Below are positions 1-6,332 of a stretch of 6,332 nt of DNA, one piece after another. A model generated the notes under the pieces. The model saw nothing but the letters and a program-made list of their open reading frames with translations. It did no database searches and was not told the origin of the DNA. Source of the DNA: Lachnospiraceae bacterium UBA3785. Its GTDB lineage: Bacteria; Bacillota; Clostridia; Lachnospirales; Lachnospiraceae. A program made the translations under genes and the position numbers. The first letter of the stretch is position 1, and each line of letters opens with the position of its first letter. Location of the stretch: positions 1 through 6,332 of the forward strand of contig DFFD01000238.1 in the NCBI GenBank assembly GCA_002369495.1, read 5' to 3'.

Positions 1-864
1 CGCCCGCAGGGAAATGCGGACGACATCGTCGCCGCCGCCGCGAAATTCTACGACGAGCTCTCCCCGGAGACCTCGAAATTCTTCCGCACGATGCGGGAGG
101 ACGAGCTCATGGATCTCCTCTCGACCGACGGCAAGGAGGGCGGCGGCTACATGACGGAGCTGCCGGAGTACAATGTGCCGTTCATTTTCGCGAATTTCAA
201 CGGGACCCAGGGCGACGTCGAGGTGCTGACGCATGAGGGCGGGCACGCATTTGCCGGCTACATGAACATGCAGCGCGTGCCGGCCACGACGATCCTGCCG
301 ACCGCGGAGGCCTGCGAGGTCCACAGCATGTCGATGGAGTTCCTCTCCTGGCCGTGGGCGGAGGATTTCTTCGGCGGGGACGCGGACAAATTCCGCATGA
401 GCCACCTTGCTTCGGCGCTGACGTTCATTCCCTACGGGACGATGGTGGACCATTTCCAGCACATCATCTACGAGCATCCGGAGATGACCCCGGCCGAGCG
501 GCATGCCTGCTGGAAGAAGCTCATGGGCGAGTACACGCCCTGGCACCGGCTCGACGGCGACATTCCCTTCTACAGCGAAGGCGAGGGCTGGCAGCGGCAG
601 CACCACATCTACAGCTATCCGCTCTACTACATCGACTACTGCCTCGCGCAGACCGTGGCGCTCGAGATCTGGGCGCTCTCGCAGAAGGATTATAAGGATG
701 CGTTCGAGCATTACATGGCTTACACGCGCCTCGGCGGCAGCGAGACCTTCACGGATCTCGTCGCGAAGGCCGGCCTGGTGAGCCCCTTCGACGAGGCCTG
801 CCTCAGGGAGGTTGCCGGGACCGCGAAAAAGTATCTGGAGAGCGTGGATTCATCCAACTGGTAA
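1..864 (+). CDS. M3 family oligoendopeptidase (non-PepF branch), 3' part only
   Basis: This is a zinc metallopeptidase that cleaves short peptides, almost certainly in the cytoplasm because family members lack signal peptides. The reading frame is open from the first base, so the N-terminal half lies outside the window; 287 residues are visible, against roughly 560-600 for whole family members. The zinc site HEGGH is at visible residues 78-82 (bases 232-246). The third ligand is probably Glu106 in the EVHSMSME segment. The C-terminal substrate/transition-state region HHIYSYPLYYIDY is at 201-213. The WPW segment after EVHSMSME and the IPYGTMVDHFQH segment resemble, from memory, the M3 branch annotated as 'M3 family oligoendopeptidase, not PepF'. 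No key residue is missing in the visible part, and the C-terminus ends naturally at TAA. A membrane protein follows 19 bases later and a peptide importer operon begins further on. That fits a role in degrading imported peptides, but the link is inference. Confidence 0.93.
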   Translation, partial: RPQGNADDIVAAAAKFYDELSPETSKFFRTMREDELMDLLSTDGKEGGGYMTELPEYNVPFIFANFNGTQGDVEVLTHEGGHAFAGYMNMQRVPATTILPTAEACEVHSMSMEFLSWPWAEDFFGGDADKFRMSHLASALTFIPYGTMVDHFQHIIYEHPEMTPAERHACWKKLMGEYTPWHRLDGDIPFYSEGEGWQRQHHIYSYPLYYIDYCLAQTVALEIWALSQKDYKDAFEHYMAYTRLGGSETFTDLVAKAGLVSPFDEACLREVAGTAKKYLESVDSSNW

Positions 865-872
865 ACGGTGAA

Positions 873-880
873 AAGGGGAG
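873..880 (+). promoter_or_regulatory. Ribosome binding site choosing ATG 884
   Basis: AAGGGGAG ends three bases before ATG 884. The spacing is slightly short but the purine run is clear. It supports this start over the overlapping GTG at 868 in another frame, whose product would be an Arg-rich shadow. Confidence 0.55.
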
Positions 881-883
881 CCG

Positions 884-1411
884 ATGGCGGAAAAGAAGAA
901 AAAGAGCTGGCGGAAGGAGTACCTCAACGATTTCAAACCGGACGAGGACGGGAAGTACAGCTATCAGGGAAAAATGAAAACCTTCTCGAACGAGGAACTC
1001 GCCGCGAGGACCCGCGCGGGCAGCGCGAGCGCCTCTGCGATCTTCTTCATCCTCGCCGCCGGCTTTGTGACCGGGCGGGACATCGGGGGAAAAGCCTATG
1101 TGCTGATTCCCTACCTCGTCCTTCTGGGGGCGTTCGGCATCGCCGCCTGGAACGTCTTTGCGCTGGGACGCGGCGGCGAGGTGAGAAGCTATATCGCGAA
1201 AAGGGCGGTTCCGCGGATCGTGGGCGGCGCCACGACGGCGTTCGTCTCGGCGATCCTGGCGGCCGCCGGCGCGGTGCTCGCGATCATCGGCGCGCCCGGG
1301 ACAGAGCTCATCTACAAGATAAGCTTCATGACTTTGATGCTTCTCTCCGCGGCGGACGCCTATCTGATGCGGAAAGCGGGGGAAAGTATCGATATTTCCG
1401 GAATTGTTTAA
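884..1411 (+). CDS. Small four-helix membrane protein of unknown function
   Basis: I do not recognise this 175-residue protein. It has a charged cytoplasmic-looking N-terminus: a KKKK cluster at 4-7, then an Asp/Lys/Tyr-rich stretch to about residue 35. Four hydrophobic segments follow at about 46-63, 71-95, 112-136 and 142-162, and a short hydrophilic tail ends in ISGIV. There is no signal peptide, lipobox or catalytic motif. The gene starts 19 bases after the peptidase stop with its own ribosome binding site, and no terminator lies between them, so the two are probably co-transcribed. Six of its nine Arg codons are CGG or AGG, codons that the binding protein downstream never uses, so it is probably weakly expressed. 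It could be a small regulatory or structural membrane protein; nothing in the sequence decides. Confidence 0.8.
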   Translation: MAEKKKKSWRKEYLNDFKPDEDGKYSYQGKMKTFSNEELAARTRAGSASASAIFFILAAGFVTGRDIGGKAYVLIPYLVLLGAFGIAAWNVFALGRGGEVRSYIAKRAVPRIVGGATTAFVSAILAAAGAVLAIIGAPGTELIYKISFMTLMLLSAADAYLMRKAGESIDISGIV

Positions 1412-1438
1412 AGAAGTAAATACACATTTTACATAAAT

Positions 1439-1461
1439 GAGGGCAAAACGAGTTGCCACTC
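1439..1461 (+). promoter_or_regulatory. Imperfect inverted repeat over the -35 box (possible operator)
   Basis: GAGGGCAA (1439-1446) and TTGCC-A-CTC (1453-1461) pair over 8 bp with one bulged A, around a 6-base centre. The right arm contains the -35 hexamer, so a protein bound here would compete with RNA polymerase. As RNA it would be the only sizeable hairpin after the membrane protein gene, but no T-run follows, so a Rho-independent terminator is unlikely. I do not recognise the site as belonging to a known regulator. Confidence 0.3.
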
Positions 1462-1481
1462 TTCGTGCATTGTGCTATACT
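1453..1481 (+). promoter_or_regulatory. Sigma-A type promoter with extended -10 for the opp operon
   Basis: The -35 box is TTGCCA (1453-1458) and the -10 box is TATACT (1476-1481), separated by the ideal 17 bases. TG at 1473-1474 one base before the -10 makes an extended -10 element. Transcription would start at about 1487-1490, giving a leader of about 75 nt before ATG 1564. Boxes, spacing and position directly before a probably abundant lipoprotein gene all agree. Confidence 0.8.
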
Positions 1482-1512
1482 ATTGTTTACGCAACAAAAA
1501 TACTTTAACACA

Positions 1513-1536
1513 CTGTCGCGCTGATTGGCGCGGCAG
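1513..1536 (+). other. GC-rich leader hairpin in the opp 5' UTR
   Basis: Bases 1513-1521 pair with 1528-1536: nine pairs including one G-U, mostly GC, with a loop of about six bases that a further wobble pair could close to four. No T-run follows, and the ribosome binding site at 1551-1556 stays free. It is therefore more likely to stabilise the mRNA 5' end than to terminate transcription. The leader is too short for a typical metabolite riboswitch. Confidence 0.5.
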
Positions 1537-1563
1537 ACTATTAGCTAAAAGGGAGGAACAAAC

Positions 1564-3897
1564 ATGAAAGCTAATAAGATTCTCGCTTCTCTCCTTGCGG
1601 CAGCCATGGCAGTATCTCTGGCAGCCTGCGGCGGCGGAAGCACAACATCCCAGCCGACATCCAGCGGCACGACCGAATCTCAGGCGACCGAGAGCACCGC
1701 GGCAGATCCGAACGCGGGCGCACCGGCCGCAGCGGATGAGGAGACTCCTCTTGTCATCGGCTACTCCAACTTCAGCTCGAAGTTCAGCCCGTTCTTCGCG
1801 TCGTCCGCGTACGACCAGGATGCCCAGAGCATGACCCAGATCGGTCTTCTTACCAGCGACCGTACCGGCGCCATCATCTACAAGGGCATCGAGGGCGAGA
1901 CCGTTCCGTACAACGGAACCGACTACACCTACTACGGACCGGCTGACCTTGAAGTCACCGAGAACGAAGACGGAACTGTTTACTATGATTTCACACTTCG
2001 CGATGACCTGGTCTTCTCCGACGGCGAGCCGGTCACCATCGACGACGTCATCTTCTCGATGTACGTCCTCTGCGATCCGTCCTATGACGGCTCCACGACC
2101 CTGTTCTCCCAGCCGATCGAAGGCATGGAAGCTTACAGAAGCGGTATGGAGACCCTTCTGAACCTCCTTGTCGCGGCAGGCCCGGACAACACCGATTTCA
2201 CCTACTGGGACGAGGCGACTCAGACTCAGTTCTGGGCTGACATCGATGTCGCCGGCGTTGCGATGGCCAACGAGATCTGCGACTACTGCAAGAGTGCCGG
2301 CTACAACGCCGAGGACGACACTGTCGCCGCCTGCGCCGCCAACTGGGGCTATGAGCTCGCTGAAGATGCGACGGCCGAGGATTTCTGGGCAGCGATGAAG
2401 GCTGCTTATCCGGACGTCCTGACCGCGATCGATACCGAGAAGGCATCCACCGGCCTCGACGGCCTTATGCCGAACTACGAGAATTATCTCGCAGCCGTCA
2501 AGACCGGCGAGTCCGCGGACTCCATCACCGGTATCCAGAAGACCGGCGACTACACCATGCGTGTTGTTGCGACGAAGGTTGACGCGACCCTGATCTATCA
2601 GCTCGGCGTCTACATCGCTCCGCTGCACTACTACGGCGATCCGGAACAGTATGATTATGACAACAATAAGTTCGGTTTCCCGAAAGGCGATCTTTCCATC
2701 GTCCGTTCGAAGACCACCAAGCCGCTCGGCGCCGGCCCGTACATCTTCAAAGAGTTCAAGAACGGCGTCATCAGCTACGAGGCCAACCCGAACTACTTCA
2801 AGGGCGCTCCGAAGACCAAGTACGTGAACTTCCTTGAGTCCAACGACGCTGATAAGATGAACGGCGTTGTCACCGGCACGATCGATATCACCGATCCGTC
2901 CTTCTCCGATGCTACTGCCAAGTCGATCCAGCAGACCAACGGCGGCGAGCTGACCGGCGATGTCATCACCACCAGCCTTGTCGACAACCTCGGCTACGGC
3001 TACATCGGCATCAACTCCAAGAACGTCTGCGTCGCGGGCGATCCGGGTTCCGACGCTTCCAAGAGCCTCCGCAAGGCTTTCGGCACGATCTTCTCCGTCT
3101 ACCGTGACGTTGCGATCGCTTCCTACTATGCGGACAGAGCTTCCGTCATCAACTACCCGATCTCCAATACATCCTGGGCGGCTCCGCAGCCGACCGATGA
3201 CGGCTACAAGGTTGCCTTCTCCGTCGACGCGGCGGGCAACGACCTCTACACCTCCGACATGAGCGACGAGGACAAGTACGCGGCTGCGAAGCAGGGCGCT
3301 CTGAGCTTCCTCGAAGCTGCCGGCTACACGATTGAAAACGGCAAGGCAGTGGCGGCTCCGGAAGGCGCTTCCCTTGAGTATGAGATCCTGATCCCGGCCG
3401 ACGGCTCCGGCGATCACCCGTCCTTCATGATCCTGACGCTTGCCAAGGACGCCCTTGCAGAGATCGGCATCAACCTGATCGTCACCGACCTCTCCAACTC
3501 CGCAGACCTCTGGGACGGCCTTGACGCCGGCACAGTCGAGATGTGGTGCGCAGCATGGGGCGCTACGGTTGACCCGGATATGTACCAGATCTACTACTCC
3601 GACGTTGCGAACAACTTCGCACAGCCGGGCGGCAGCTGGAACTACTATCAGATCTCCGATCCGCAGCTCGACGAGCTGATCCTCGCGGCCCGCGCTTCGA
3701 CAGACCAGACCTACCGCAAGGCGATGTACAAGGCCTGCCTTGACATCATCGTCGACTGGGCGGATGAGATCCCGGTCTACCAGAGACAGAACGCGATCAT
3801 CTTCAGCACTGAGCGCGTCAACATTGATACCGTCACACCGGATATCACGACCTTCTACGGATGGCTCAATGAGATCGAGAATATCGAACTGAACTGA
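1564..3897 (+). CDS. oppA: Peptide ABC transporter substrate-binding lipoprotein (family 5), enlarged
   Basis: This is the extracellular receptor of an oligopeptide/dipeptide importer: it binds the peptide and delivers it to the OppB-OppC channel. The signal peptide has Lys3/Lys5, a hydrophobic core at 6-19 and lipobox LAAC with Cys22 as the lipidated residue. A Ser/Thr/Ala-rich tether runs to about residue 60. The family 5 signature, including FSDGEPVTIDDV, is at about 140-172. The GAGPY segment is at 389-393, and the late WGATVDPDMYQIYYSD segment is at 665-680. The start follows GGGAGG (1551-1556) at seven bases. At 777 residues it is well above the usual 520-600. Much of the excess lies at about 185-320, an acidic, helix-like stretch with a CxxC (Cys239, Cys242) and Cys257. 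Arg codons are only CGT, CGC and AGA, which suggests high expression. The substrate could be oligopeptides, dipeptides or another family 5 ligand, so the gene symbol is by family and operon only. Confidence 0.93.
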   Translation: MKANKILASLLAAAMAVSLAACGGGSTTSQPTSSGTTESQATESTAADPNAGAPAAADEETPLVIGYSNFSSKFSPFFASSAYDQDAQSMTQIGLLTSDRTGAIIYKGIEGETVPYNGTDYTYYGPADLEVTENEDGTVYYDFTLRDDLVFSDGEPVTIDDVIFSMYVLCDPSYDGSTTLFSQPIEGMEAYRSGMETLLNLLVAAGPDNTDFTYWDEATQTQFWADIDVAGVAMANEICDYCKSAGYNAEDDTVAACAANWGYELAEDATAEDFWAAMKAAYPDVLTAIDTEKASTGLDGLMPNYENYLAAVKTGESADSITGIQKTGDYTMRVVATKVDATLIYQLGVYIAPLHYYGDPEQYDYDNNKFGFPKGDLSIVRSKTTKPLGAGPYIFKEFKNGVISYEANPNYFKGAPKTKYVNFLESNDADKMNGVVTGTIDITDPSFSDATAKSIQQTNGGELTGDVITTSLVDNLGYGYIGINSKNVCVAGDPGSDASKSLRKAFGTIFSVYRDVAIASYYADRASVINYPISNTSWAAPQPTDDGYKVAFSVDAAGNDLYTSDMSDEDKYAAAKQGALSFLEAAGYTIENGKAVAAPEGASLEYEILIPADGSGDHPSFMILTLAKDALAEIGINLIVTDLSNSADLWDGLDAGTVEMWCAAWGATVDPDMYQIYYSDVANNFAQPGGSWNYYQISDPQLDELILAARASTDQTYRKAMYKACLDIIVDWADEIPVYQRQNAIIFSTERVNIDTVTPDITTFYGWLNEIENIELN

Positions 3898-3908
3898 CCG
3901 TACGCATG

Positions 3909-3952
3909 AAAGACCGCCCCGACATCGGGTTGACCGTGAGGGGCGGTCTTTT
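3909..3952 (+). terminator. Intercistronic terminator/attenuator between binding protein and permease
   Basis: Bases 3909-3920 (AAAGACCGCCCC) pair perfectly with 3940-3951 over 12 bp, with a 19-base loop, and end in only four T (3949-3952). The hairpin starts 12 bases after the binding protein stop. I see no convincing promoter in the 63 bases between it and the permease start, so it probably terminates only part of the transcripts. That would leave more receptor than permease mRNA, and would also protect the 3' end of the receptor message. The A-run on the other side makes it weakly bidirectional, but no minus-strand gene needs it. Confidence 0.8.
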
Positions 3953-4004
3953 CGATACATCGAACGACACAATTGCAGGAATGTACCGAAGCGTACCTTC
4001 AGAG

Positions 4005-4009
4005 AGGAG
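4005..4009 (+). promoter_or_regulatory. Ribosome binding site choosing the TTG start of the permease gene
   Basis: AGGAG lies six bases before TTG 4016, within the longer purine run GAGAGGAG. There is no ATG or GTG at a usable distance in this frame, and the protein from TTG begins MKKYILKRIL, a normal OppB N-terminus leading directly into the first helix. Confidence 0.75.
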
Positions 4010-4015
4010 TTAGTT

Positions 4016-5002
4016 TTGAAAAAGTATATCCTGAAACGAATACTGATCTCTCTGATCATCCTCGTATTCGTTGCCTTCATCATTTACGTCCTGATGCGCT
4101 GCCTCCCGAACTCCTACGTTGAGACGATCGCGCGCCAGAAATCCCAGCAGCCGGGCTCCAAGTCCTATCAGGAGTGGCTGGCTGACCTGAATGCCTCCTA
4201 TGGCCTTGACAAGGGCATCATCCCGGGCTTCCTCGGCTGGTGCGGCAAGGCGATCCGCGGCCAGTTTGGCGACAGCTGGTACTACACCGTTCCGGTCGTC
4301 GAGAAATTCCAGAGCGTTATCTGGGTGTCCTTCTACATGGGCGCCGTTTCGCTGTTCTTCGAGCTGATCATCGCGATCCCGCTCGGCATCATCGCTGCGA
4401 CAAAGCAGTACAGCACCACCGACTACGTCATCACGATCGTAGCGCTGGCCGGCATTTCCCTTCCGACCTTCTTCTTCGCCTCCCTGCTGAAGCTGCTCTT
4501 CTCAGTCAAGCTCGGCTGGTTCGACCTCTACGGCCTGGTCGGAAGAAACTACAATTATCTGTCCCGCACCGGGCAGATCCTCGATATGGGCAAGCATCTC
4601 TTCCTGCCGATCCTGACGCTCGTCGTCATCAGCATCGGTTCCCTGATGCGCTACACCCGCACCAACATGCTGGAAGTCCTGAACGCGGACTACATCCGTA
4701 CCGCGCGCGCCAAAGGCCTTTCCGAGCGCAAGGTCATCTATCACCATGCGTTCCGCAACACCCTGATTCCGCTGGTCACGATCGTCGGCGGCTCCCTTCC
4801 GGGCCTTTTCTCCGGCGCGCTGATCACAGAGACCCTCTACATGATCCCGGGTATCGGCTACACATCCTACAACGCGATGGTCGGCGGCGATATCCCGTTC
4901 TCCATGTTCTACCTGGTCTTCCTGGCGATCCTGACGCTCACCGGCAACCTGATTTCGGATATTCTGTACGCGGTGGTCGACCCGCGCGTACGTATCGCAT
5001 AA
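4016..5002 (+). CDS. oppB: Peptide ABC transporter permease, OppB/DppB type (TTG start)
   Basis: This is one of the two membrane subunits that form the peptide channel, and it contacts an ATPase through its cytoplasmic EAA loop. Predicted helices lie at about 9-27, 104-128, 137-163, 195-212, 250-277 and 295-320. The EAA loop spans about 225-254 (DYIRTARAKGLSERKVIYHH and on to LIP), with Ala230 and Gly234 in the expected places. The ending ILYAVVDPRVR is typical of the family. Its 328 residues are near the usual 300-340, and the loop after helix 1 (about 28-100) is only modestly long. The start codon is TTG with a good ribosome binding site. A terminator-like hairpin lies upstream and the OppC gene begins 15 bases after its stop, so the two permeases are surely co-transcribed. 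OppB and DppB cannot be told apart here. Confidence 0.95.
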   Translation: MKKYILKRILISLIILVFVAFIIYVLMRCLPNSYVETIARQKSQQPGSKSYQEWLADLNASYGLDKGIIPGFLGWCGKAIRGQFGDSWYYTVPVVEKFQSVIWVSFYMGAVSLFFELIIAIPLGIIAATKQYSTTDYVITIVALAGISLPTFFFASLLKLLFSVKLGWFDLYGLVGRNYNYLSRTGQILDMGKHLFLPILTLVVISIGSLMRYTRTNMLEVLNADYIRTARAKGLSERKVIYHHAFRNTLIPLVTIVGGSLPGLFSGALITETLYMIPGIGYTSYNAMVGGDIPFSMFYLVFLAILTLTGNLISDILYAVVDPRVRIA

Positions 5003-5017
5003 GAAAGGAGGGAGAGT

Positions 5018-6332
5018 ATGGCTTCTGAAAATGAAAACAAAAACGAAGCGGCCAATGAAAAACAGCAGTATTCATTAAATGATGACCGCCGCGTCAAAAC
5101 CTTATCTCCTTCCGCGCTTGTCATCAAACGCTTCCTCCGGAACCGCGTCGCGGTCACCGGTCTCGTGATCCTTGTCGCGATGTTTATATTTTCCTACATC
5201 GGCGGCATCATTACACCTTACAGGCAGGACCAGGTCTTCTACCGCACGGACATGCAGAACCAGGACTTCGCCGGCGTCACCGAGAACACCGAGTTCCGCT
5301 ATGTCGTGAAGGAAGGCGCTTCCTTCAGCTCAGTCCAGCAGGCGCAGTTCGTGCTGGCGACGATCCAGAAGAAGGATGCGTTTGAGTTCGGCGGCGTCGC
5401 CTACGAGCTCGACAAGATTTCCGACACATTCTACGGAATTTACTCGGGCGGCGAGCTCATCGCGTTCGCTTCCTACGACGTGGTCTCAAGTTCGATCCAG
5501 GGCCAGAAGGTCCCGTTCGAGCTGCAGTACGGCATCCTCTCCGCGCTGACGGAGGGTGAGAGCACCGTCAGCTATGACGGCGGCACCTACACGGTCGACG
5601 ACGAGGGCGCGGTCCTTAAGGACGGCGAGGAGATCGCCTACGCCAGCCGCTACATCGTCCAGCCGATCATGCCGGATGTGCATCTCACCAGACAGTTCAA
5701 GGAAGAGCTGGTCGAGGCAATCGAGGGCGGCAGCAAGACCTTCACGTCGATCGACGAGGAGGGTGCGAACCACGACTACACGATCGAGTACAACGCCGCG
5801 ATGAAGAACTGGAATGTCCGCCAGCTGACCGCGACCCGCGTCTTCGACACCTACTCGGAGCCGTCCAAAGCGCACTGGCTCGGCACCGACAAGAACGGCA
5901 TGGACATGCTGACCAGACTTATGTACGGCGGCCGCGTATCGCTCTACATCGGTTTCATCGTCGTTATCATCGAGACCTCCCTGGGCGTCATCCTGGGCGG
6001 TATCTCCGGCTACTTCGGCGGCTGGGTGGACATGCTGATCATGCGAATCGTTGATATTTTCTACTGCATCCCGTCGATGCCGATCATCATCATCTTAGGT
6101 GCGGCGATGGATATGATGCGTGTCGATCCGCAGATTCGTATGATCTACCTGATGCTGATCCTGGGCTTTTTAGGCTGGCCGGGCATTTCCCGTCTGGTCC
6201 GCGGCCAGATCCTGACGCTCCGCGAGCAGGAGTTCATGACCGCGACCGAGGCCTGCGGCATCAAGGTCTCACGCCGTATCTTCCGTCACCTGCTTCCGAA
6301 CGTCATGCCGCAGCTGATCGTCACGATGACCA
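5018..6332 (+). CDS. oppC: Peptide ABC transporter permease, OppC/DppC type, with large extracellular insertion (3' end cut)
   Basis: This is the second channel subunit. ATG 5018 follows AAAGGAGG at about six bases, and 438 codons are open to the window edge. Residues 1-35 are a hydrophilic cytoplasmic tail. The OppC_N-type first helix is at about 44-66, after KRFLRNR. The conserved HWLGTDKNGMDMLTRLMYGG is at 286-305, with helices at about 306-330, 340-363 and 374-391. The EAA loop begins at about 403, with EACG at 411-414 and RHLLPN at 423-428. About 60-70 residues of a normal C-terminus are missing, so the full protein should be near 500 residues rather than about 300. The excess is residues 68-285, which should face outward because helix 1 has its positive charges inside. 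This region looks like three degenerate repeats of an alpha-beta-beta type. The reading frame is unbroken through it, so it is not a frameshift artefact. ATPase genes are expected downstream. Confidence 0.93.
   Translation, partial: MASENENKNEAANEKQQYSLNDDRRVKTLSPSALVIKRFLRNRVAVTGLVILVAMFIFSYIGGIITPYRQDQVFYRTDMQNQDFAGVTENTEFRYVVKEGASFSSVQQAQFVLATIQKKDAFEFGGVAYELDKISDTFYGIYSGGELIAFASYDVVSSSIQGQKVPFELQYGILSALTEGESTVSYDGGTYTVDDEGAVLKDGEEIAYASRYIVQPIMPDVHLTRQFKEELVEAIEGGSKTFTSIDEEGANHDYTIEYNAAMKNWNVRQLTATRVFDTYSEPSKAHWLGTDKNGMDMLTRLMYGGRVSLYIGFIVVIIETSLGVILGGISGYFGGWVDMLIMRIVDIFYCIPSMPIIIILGAAMDMMRVDPQIRMIYLMLILGFLGWPGISRLVRGQILTLREQEFMTATEACGIKVSRRIFRHLLPNVMPQLIVTMT
5324..5848 (+). repeat. Three degenerate protein-level repeats in the OppC extracellular insertion
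   Basis: In OppC residues, the units are about 103-157, 163-215 and 220-277. Each has a putative helix containing Q[FY] (110-111, 170-171, 226-227), then a strand-like segment with an aromatic residue and Tyr (FGGVAYEL 124-131, YDGGTYTV 186-193, DYTI 253-256), then a second strand. In units 1 and 2 that second strand is GGELIAFASYDVV (144-156) and DGEEIAYASRYIV (202-214), 7 of 13 identical. Unit 3 (MKNWNVRQLTATRVF, 262-276) matches only weakly. The similarity is at protein level; there is no obvious DNA repeat, so any duplication is old. Confidence 0.5.

Noticed and set aside
868..1419. Overlapping + strand open frame starting at GTG 868
   Set aside because: The product is Arg/Gly-rich and without structure. 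The frame starting at ATG 884 has a ribosome binding site and four coherent membrane segments.
1416..1432. GTAAA/TTTAC hairpin just after the membrane protein gene
   Set aside because: Only five AT pairs with a seven-base loop and no T-run, so it is too weak to call a terminator or operator.
803..1459. Minus-strand open frame opposite the membrane protein gene
   Set aside because: It is a GC-bias shadow: Arg/Gly/Asp-rich product, and its neighbours and the promoter are all on the + strand.
3983..3996. GTAC-N6-GTAC small inverted repeat before the permease gene
   Set aside because: Four pairs only, with a C:C mismatch inside; expected by chance.
3953..4015. Possible internal promoter for the permease genes
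   Set aside because: A TTGCAG at 3973-3978 could be a -35 box, but nothing resembling TATAAT lies 16-18 bases after it.
1480..4083. Very long minus-strand open frame (867 codons) opposite the whole binding protein gene
   Set aside because: It mirrors the strong third-position C/G bias of the sense gene, which removes stop codons on the other strand. Its product is a Val/Asp/Arg-rich composition artefact with no family resemblance, while the sense protein has clear motifs.
1..6332. CRISPR array, tRNA/rRNA gene, insertion sequence or other mobile element
   Set aside because: No direct repeat arrays, RNA gene landmarks, transposase-like frames or terminal inverted repeats were seen on either strand.

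Overview
The window looks like chromosomal DNA from a fairly GC-rich member of the Clostridia (Bacillota), probably a gut-type Lachnospiraceae or Oscillospiraceae relative. Three things point there: strong AGGAGG-type ribosome binding sites, a lipoprotein signal ending LAAC followed by a Ser/Thr/Ala-rich tether, and a solute-binding protein of the enlarged type I associate with such genomes. The taxonomic placement is inference. All real genes are on the + strand.

Positions 1-1411 hold the 3' part of a zinc oligoendopeptidase of family M3 (non-PepF branch) and, 19 bases later, a small unrecognised membrane protein with four predicted helices. The two are probably co-transcribed. Positions 1412-1563 carry a well-formed sigma-A type promoter with an extended -10, an imperfect inverted repeat over its -35 box, and a GC-rich hairpin in the leader.

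Positions 1564-6332 are the start of an oligopeptide/dipeptide ABC importer operon: a family 5 substrate-binding lipoprotein (777 aa), a hairpin terminator or attenuator in the next gap, an OppB/DppB permease starting at TTG, and an OppC/DppC permease cut off by the window edge. The two ATPases (OppD/OppF type) would be expected just downstream. Peptides would be captured outside the cell by the lipoprotein, passed through the OppB-OppC channel, and hydrolysed inside by peptidases such as the M3 enzyme next door.

The most unusual feature is the OppC subunit. About 215 residues lie between its first membrane helix and the conserved HWLGTD segment, where ordinary OppC proteins have only a few dozen. 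This extra extracytoplasmic region appears to be three degenerate repeats of about 55-60 residues. The binding protein is also enlarged, with an acidic insertion of about 100-135 residues containing a CxxC motif. Together they suggest a peptide importer with extra extracellular modules on both docking partners. The rest of the window is ordinary.
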